A DNA stretch of 64,000 bases, taken from the NCBI RefSeq assembly GCF_900142735.1, contig NZ_FRBY01000001.1, positions 1,116,001-1,180,000 on the forward strand, written 5' to 3'. Source of the stretch: Flavobacterium saccharophilum. GTDB lineage: Bacteria; Bacteroidota; Bacteroidia; Flavobacteriales; Flavobacteriaceae. Below, in pieces: positions 61,785 to 64,000 of the stretch. A program made the position numbers and the translations under genes. The first letter of the stretch is position 1; each line of letters begins with the position of its first letter. The notes under the pieces are model-generated. The model had not been told where the DNA came from. It saw only the letters and a program-made list of their open reading frames with translations, and did not search any database.

Positions 61785-63263
61785 ATGAAACTAAATTTTA
61801 AAAACACTATAAAAGCATTATTTTTTGCGATTGCCATATTCGCACAGGTTAAATGCTCTTCATCAAACGATGCCACCGATCCAGTTCCGCCACCAGTCTC
61901 ACCTCCTGTAACACCACCAGTTGTTGTAACAAACGATGTTGATTTTTGGTTGACAAAAGGTGATCAAAGTGTCTTATTAACAAAGCAATCCGGAACCTTA
62001 GGATTTGGAACTGTTGCTAACGCTTATACAAATATTGAAGTAAACGAAGCTCAAAAATATCAGACTGTTGATGGTTTTGGTTACACTTTAACAGGAGGAA
62101 GTGCTGAAATGATTAATCAATTAACTCCATCAAAAAAGAGTGCTTTATTACAGGAATTATTTGGTTCAGGTGAAAATTCAATAGGCGTAAGTTATCTTAG
62201 GATCAGTATTGGTGCATCCGATTTAAATGCAGTTCCTTTTACTTATGATGATCTTCCAGCTGGCGAAACTGATTTAGATTTGGCAAAATTTAGTTTAGCT
62301 AAAGATAAAGCTGGAGTAATTGCTCTGTTGAAAGAAATTCTGGTAATCAATCCTAAAATTTTGATTATGGCAACACCATGGTCTGCTCCAGTTTGGATGA
62401 AAGACAAGGACAGTTTTATTGGAGGAAAATTACAGACTCAATATTATGATGTTTATGCGAAGTATTTTGTAAAATACATTCAGCAAATGAAGGCTGAGGG
62501 AATTACAATTGATGCCATAACGCCTCAAAACGAGCCTTTGCATGACGGAAATAATCCTAGTATGTATATGTCTGCCGCAGATCAGGCTTCTTTTATTAAA
62601 AATAATTTAGGGCCTGCTTTTAAAGCTGCAAATCTTAAAGTTAAAATTATTGCATACGATCATAACTGTGATAATCCTAATTACCCAAAAGCAATTTTGG
62701 CTGATGTAGATGCTAATCCATTTGTAGACGGATCTGCCTTTCACCTTTATGCGGGAGATATTAGCGCTCTTACGAATGTTTACAATTCTTATCCAACTAA
62801 AAATGTATATTTTACAGAACAATGGACTTCTTCTGCAGGCAGTTTTGATGGCGATTTAAAATGGCATCTTAGAAATATAATCATTGGTTCTATGAGAAAT
62901 TATAGTAAAAATGCGCTTGAGTGGAATTTAGCCAATGACGGTGCTTTTAATCCTCATACAGATGGTGGATGTTCTATGTGTAAAGGAGCCTTAACAATAA
63001 CTTCAAGTGAGGCTTTTCAGCGTAATGTTGCGTATTACATCATTGCCCATGCTTCAAAATTTGTTCCAATGGGTTCAGTAAGAATTGGAAGTAATTCAAG
63101 CGGAGATATTCAAAACGTTGCTTTTATTACACCTTCCGGATCAAAAGTGTTAATTGTTGAAAATGATGGAGGAACAACTCAAACCTTCAATATTAAATTC
63201 AATAATAAATGGGTTACAACGTCTTTAGATGCAGGAGCAGTTGCAACTTATACCTGGAAATAA
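61785..63263 (+). CDS. GH30 family glycoside hydrolase (third, divergent, lipoprotein)
   Basis: 492 residues with a lipoprotein signal (IAIFAQVKCSSSND) and a Pro-rich linker (PVPPPVSPPVTPPVVV). The GH30 core is DGFGYTLTGGSAEMINQL, acid/base Glu250 (TPQNEPLHDG) and nucleophile Glu345 (YFTEQWTSS), with a C-terminal beta-sandwich ending AGAVATYTWK. It is clearly more distant from the two preceding paralogues, so it probably has a different specificity, for example an exo- or branched-chain activity on the same polysaccharide. Confidence 0.9.
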   Translation: MKLNFKNTIKALFFAIAIFAQVKCSSSNDATDPVPPPVSPPVTPPVVVTNDVDFWLTKGDQSVLLTKQSGTLGFGTVANAYTNIEVNEAQKYQTVDGFGYTLTGGSAEMINQLTPSKKSALLQELFGSGENSIGVSYLRISIGASDLNAVPFTYDDLPAGETDLDLAKFSLAKDKAGVIALLKEILVINPKILIMATPWSAPVWMKDKDSFIGGKLQTQYYDVYAKYFVKYIQQMKAEGITIDAITPQNEPLHDGNNPSMYMSAADQASFIKNNLGPAFKAANLKVKIIAYDHNCDNPNYPKAILADVDANPFVDGSAFHLYAGDISALTNVYNSYPTKNVYFTEQWTSSAGSFDGDLKWHLRNIIIGSMRNYSKNALEWNLANDGAFNPHTDGGCSMCKGALTITSSEAFQRNVAYYIIAHASKFVPMGSVRIGSNSSGDIQNVAFITPSGSKVLIVENDGGTTQTFNIKFNNKWVTTSLDAGAVATYTWK

Positions 63264-63300
63264 TCAGATAATTTTTAACAGAAAATAAATCATTTTTCAG

Positions 63301-64000
63301 ATGAAAAAAATATTTATAACATTACAACTTTTACTTTCAGTTGCTACTTTCGGACAGGGTTTTTTGCATAGAGAAGGGCAAAATATCGTAGACGGAAACG
63401 GGAAAAATATAATATTAAGAGGTCTTGGCTTAGGCGGATGGATGGTTCAGGAAGGCTATATGTTACAAACACAGTCCTTTGCGAGTCCTCAATATCAGAT
63501 TAAACAAAAAATTCAGGAAGTTGCAGGAGAAAAAGGAACAAAAGAATTCTATGCGGCATATAGAGCAAACGGTATCACAAAACGCGATATCGATTCATTA
63601 GCCGCCTGGGGTTTCAATTCGGTTCGTTTGCCAATGCATTACAACTTGTACACACCATCAATTCAGGAAGAAAAAAATGGCGAAATTACCTGGATTGAAG
63701 AAGGTTTCACCATGACAGATAATTTACTAAAATGGTGTGCCGAAAACAAAATGTATCTGATTTTAGATTTACATGCAGCTCCGGGAGGTCAAGGGAATGA
63801 TGCGGCAATTTCTGATTATGATACGACTAAGCCATCACTTTGGGATAGTGAAGCTAATCAGAAAAAAATGATTGCTTTATGGAAAAAACTCGCTGCTCGT
63901 TATAGAGATAATCTATGGATTGGAGCTTACGACATTATCAATGAACCCAACTGGAATTTTACCGGAACCAATAAAAACGGTTGTGATGAAAACTCAAACG
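63301..64000 (+). CDS. GH5 family glycoside hydrolase (3' end beyond window)
   Basis: The ATG at 63301 opens a frame that runs past base 64000 (233 codons seen). A signal peptide (IFITLQLLLSVATFGQG) is followed by the GH5 barrel start: FLHREGQNIVDGNGKNIILR, GLGLGGWMVQEGYM, WGFNSVRLPMHYNLY, LILDLHAAPGGQGNDA, and the acid/base motif DIINEPNW. The nucleophile Glu lies outside the window. GH5 members include beta-1,3- and beta-1,6-glucanases, consistent with a beta-glucan PUL. It follows the third GH30 gene by 37 nt. Confidence 0.92.
   Translation, partial: MKKIFITLQLLLSVATFGQGFLHREGQNIVDGNGKNIILRGLGLGGWMVQEGYMLQTQSFASPQYQIKQKIQEVAGEKGTKEFYAAYRANGITKRDIDSLAAWGFNSVRLPMHYNLYTPSIQEEKNGEITWIEEGFTMTDNLLKWCAENKMYLILDLHAAPGGQGNDAAISDYDTTKPSLWDSEANQKKMIALWKKLAARYRDNLWIGAYDIINEPNWNFTGTNKNGCDENSN

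Noticed and set aside
1..64000. tRNA, rRNA or tmRNA genes
   Set aside because: Reading through the gene-free spaces showed no T-loop/acceptor pattern with cloverleaf spacing. This is by eye; tRNAscan-SE or Infernal would settle it.

Overview
The window looks like chromosomal DNA of a Flavobacterium-type gliding bacterium (Bacteroidota). The evidence is low GC, promoters of the Bacteroidota type (TTG, 17-23 nt, TANNTTTG) with no Shine-Dalgarno sequences, gliding genes (gldD, gldE, gldJ), type IX secretion genes (porU, porV), and a SusC/SusD polysaccharide utilization locus (PUL). No tRNA, rRNA, CRISPR array, prophage or intact insertion sequence was seen. The species cannot be fixed from the sequence alone.

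Layout. 1-8.7 kb is mostly core metabolism: the 5' part of metE (cut by the window edge), a divergent Lrp/AsnC regulator, dGTPase, a DUF3078-like envelope protein with dxs, a TonB-like protein with a cysteine-rich N-terminus, tadA, a SUKH-like protein and a small membrane protein. 8.9-17 kb holds a giant alpha-2-macroglobulin lipoprotein followed by penicillin-binding protein 1C, a defence and repair pair for the envelope. 17-20.8 kb holds RNase G, a 30-residue mS38/COX24-like ribosomal protein, HU and mutY. 20.8-23.2 kb is ssb-gldE-gldD. 23.2-32.8 kb holds a metal-binding lipoprotein, an EamA exporter, an active/inactive M16 peptidase pair, rplU-rpmA, an AsmA-like protein and miaE. 32.9-37.9 kb holds a glycosyltransferase, an AraC regulator, an AhpD-like protein and an M1 aminopeptidase. 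38-48.4 kb holds pdhC-pdhA, cdd, porV-porU and, divergently, gldJ, followed by murF.

49.8-64 kb is the accessory highlight. It is a PUL with a divergent one-protein sensor-regulator (periplasmic propeller, Y_Y_Y domain, one membrane helix, cytoplasmic LuxR-type HTH, no kinase), then SusC, SusD, a surface glycan-binding lipoprotein, three GH30 enzymes (two of them tandem paralogues) and a GH5 that runs off the end. By analogy with known GH30-containing PULs I infer a beta-glucan target, possibly beta-1,6-glucan of fungal cell walls or branched laminarin. A 15-bp direct repeat with a 33-bp period lies just upstream of the predicted susC promoter and is a good candidate operator.

The intergenic spaces are rich in structured repeats: nested palindromes at 17.1-17.4 kb, a hairpin between the macroglobulin gene and pbpC, two folded elements at 35.8-36.0 kb, and a 31-bp hairpin at 24.6 kb. 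Several resemble interspersed elements I recall from Flavobacterium intergenic regions. They and the PUL regulator are the least explained parts of the window.
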